A DNA stretch of 64,000 nt from NCBI GenBank assembly GCA_937924775.1, contig CALDUT010000001.1:124001-188000 (forward strand), in the 5' to 3' direction. Made by a program: the position numbers and the translations under genes. This document shows positions 63,053 to 64,000 of this stretch, piece after piece (positions within the stretch are counted from its first letter, which is position 1; the number at the start of each line of letters is the position of its first letter). Under the pieces are notes generated by a model. The model saw only the letters and a list, made by a program, of their open reading frames with translations, searched no databases and was not told the DNA's origin. This stretch comes from an uncultured Gemmata sp. Lineage in GTDB: Bacteria > Planctomycetota > Planctomycetia > Gemmatales > Gemmataceae.

Positions 63053-64000
63053 ATGCCGGAAATCGTGTTCTTCGATCAGATCACCGATGCCGAGGTCGGA
63101 TCGGTCGGGGGCAAGGGTTTCAACCTCGGGAAAATGGTTCAAGCCGGGTTGCCTGTACCCCCGGGGTTTGTCGTCACCACCGCGGCATATCGACGCTTGG
63201 CCGAACACGGCCTGCGTTCCGACCCGGAACTGGTACGCGCGATTCTGGTGGCCTGCGAACAGATCGGGGGCGGATTGGTTGCCGTGCGATCGAGCGCCAC
63301 CGCCGAAGATGCCAGCGACACCAGCTTTGCTGGGCAGCAGGAGACGATTTTGGGGGTTTCGGGGCCAGCCGTTGTCGATGCGATTGAACGCTGTTGGCAG
63401 TCGCTGTTCTCCCAACGGGCCGTGGCCTATCGCCGCCGCCAGCAGCATGACGAAGCCGATCTGGCCATGGCAGTGGTGGTTCAACGCTTAGTGCCGGCGG
63501 ACGTGGCGGGGGTCTTGTTCACCCGCGACCCGCTCGACCCCGACGGGCGGCAGATGCTCGTGGAAGCCGCATGGGGGTTGGGGGAAAGTGTGGTCTCAGG
63601 ACGTGTACAACCCGATCGTTTCGCACTGGATCGGGTCAGTGGCCGTGTTCTCGACCGTCAGCGGGGTTCCAAGGCGGTTCGCGTCGATGCCGCCGGTGAA
63701 AGCCACGTTCCGCCCGAACAGCAACAACAGTTTTGTTTGGACGACCACGCACTCACTCAATTGGCCGACCTGGGCCGGCAGGTGGAAGCGTTCTACGGGC
63801 AACCACGCGATATCGAATGGGCCTACGCCGGCGGGCGTTTCTACTTGCTGCAAGCCCGACCGATCACGGTGGCTTCGGCGGCGGAACGCGAAGAAGTGCG
63901 GCAAGCAGTCATCCGCGAGTTGACCACGAAGGCGGACCCACGCGGCACTGTTTGGGTGCGGTATAACCTCAGCGAAGTGCTGCCCGCACCCACCCCCATG
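63053..64000 (+). CDS. PEP synthase/PPDK-like N-terminal domain protein, partial
   Basis: 316 visible residues, running off the right edge. VGGKGFNLGKMVQAG, AVRSSATAEDASDTSFAG and EAAWGLGE match the ATP-binding domain of PEP synthase, pyruvate phosphate dikinase and related PEP-utilising enzymes. The visible end VRYNLSEVLPAPTPM resembles the linker of rifampin phosphotransferase-like and PpsA-like proteins, so either is possible. The phospho-His swivelling domain and PEP domain are outside the window. Confidence 0.88.
   Translation, partial: MPEIVFFDQITDAEVGSVGGKGFNLGKMVQAGLPVPPGFVVTTAAYRRLAEHGLRSDPELVRAILVACEQIGGGLVAVRSSATAEDASDTSFAGQQETILGVSGPAVVDAIERCWQSLFSQRAVAYRRRQQHDEADLAMAVVVQRLVPADVAGVLFTRDPLDPDGRQMLVEAAWGLGESVVSGRVQPDRFALDRVSGRVLDRQRGSKAVRVDAAGESHVPPEQQQQFCLDDHALTQLADLGRQVEAFYGQPRDIEWAYAGGRFYLLQARPITVASAAEREEVRQAVIRELTTKADPRGTVWVRYNLSEVLPAPTPM

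Overview
The window looks like a piece of a planctomycete chromosome, most likely Gemmataceae or a close relative. Support comes from a DUF1559 pseudopilin-like protein with a type IV pilin-style N-terminus, small secreted lipoproteins, a secreted prenyltransferase-repeat protein, a Tyr-rich YYxPV repeat protein, a short ECF sigma factor, a Ser/Thr kinase, weak or absent Shine-Dalgarno sites at many starts, and about 60 percent GC. Genus-level placement is inference. I see no tRNA, rRNA, CRISPR array, insertion sequence or prophage. Nearly every stretch is explained by about 50 ordinary, intact genes. The first and last genes run off the window.

Layout. 1-4.3 kb: a LarA-like gene (cut at the left edge), an aldehyde dehydrogenase plus class III aminotransferase operon (omega-amino acid catabolism), and a universal stress protein. 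4.3-7.6 kb: a clearly AT-richer block with a class IV aminotransferase and a LolD/LolC-type exporter. 8-12 kb: Ser/Thr kinase, M32 carboxypeptidase, MnmE. 12.2-15.8 kb: a magnesium module (MgtA P-type ATPase, a 48-residue single-helix ORF and MgtC, all overlapping) behind a nested hairpin leader. 16-21 kb: lipoprotein, DUF1559 protein, and a sensor kinase/NtrC-type regulator pair with a 4-base overlap. 21-30 kb: NagA, secreted and membrane proteins, an MFS transporter, an Old Yellow Enzyme/HpaI aldolase/DapA run, and a CBS protein. 30-35 kb: a metallophosphoesterase with a changed motif, a methyltransferase, a rhomboid fused to a winged helix, and a Rho factor without its N-terminal domain. 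35-45 kb: ABC-2 exporter, class II photolyase, SAH hydrolase, Rieske oxygenase, riboflavin synthase, RsmA, and the Tyr-rich secreted protein. 45-48.3 kb: thiol peroxidase and a four-gene overlapping operon (ECF sigma, membrane PH-like protein, PilB-N-like protein, LON-domain protein). 48.4-50.4 kb: HAD phosphatase and prenyltransferase-repeat protein. 50.6-59 kb: surface-glycan genes (GT39, UGD-like, epimerase, GT2, and a 1,097-residue membrane protein with a duplicated C-terminal domain). 59-64 kb: MoeA, two small lipoproteins, TsaB, RNase HI, and the start of a PEP synthase-like gene.

The best candidates for something new are the MgtA/small protein/MgtC module with its structured leader, the sigma/PH/PilB-N/LON operon, and the glycan cluster, whose dehydrogenase has Thr where the catalytic Cys should be and whose giant membrane protein carries a tandem domain I cannot assign. 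Non-coding signals seen directly include a perfect 20-bp inverted repeat between convergent genes, tandem hairpins, short direct repeats, and a few promoter-like hexamers. Starts were chosen by Shine-Dalgarno match, overlap with neighbours and family length, and several remain uncertain.
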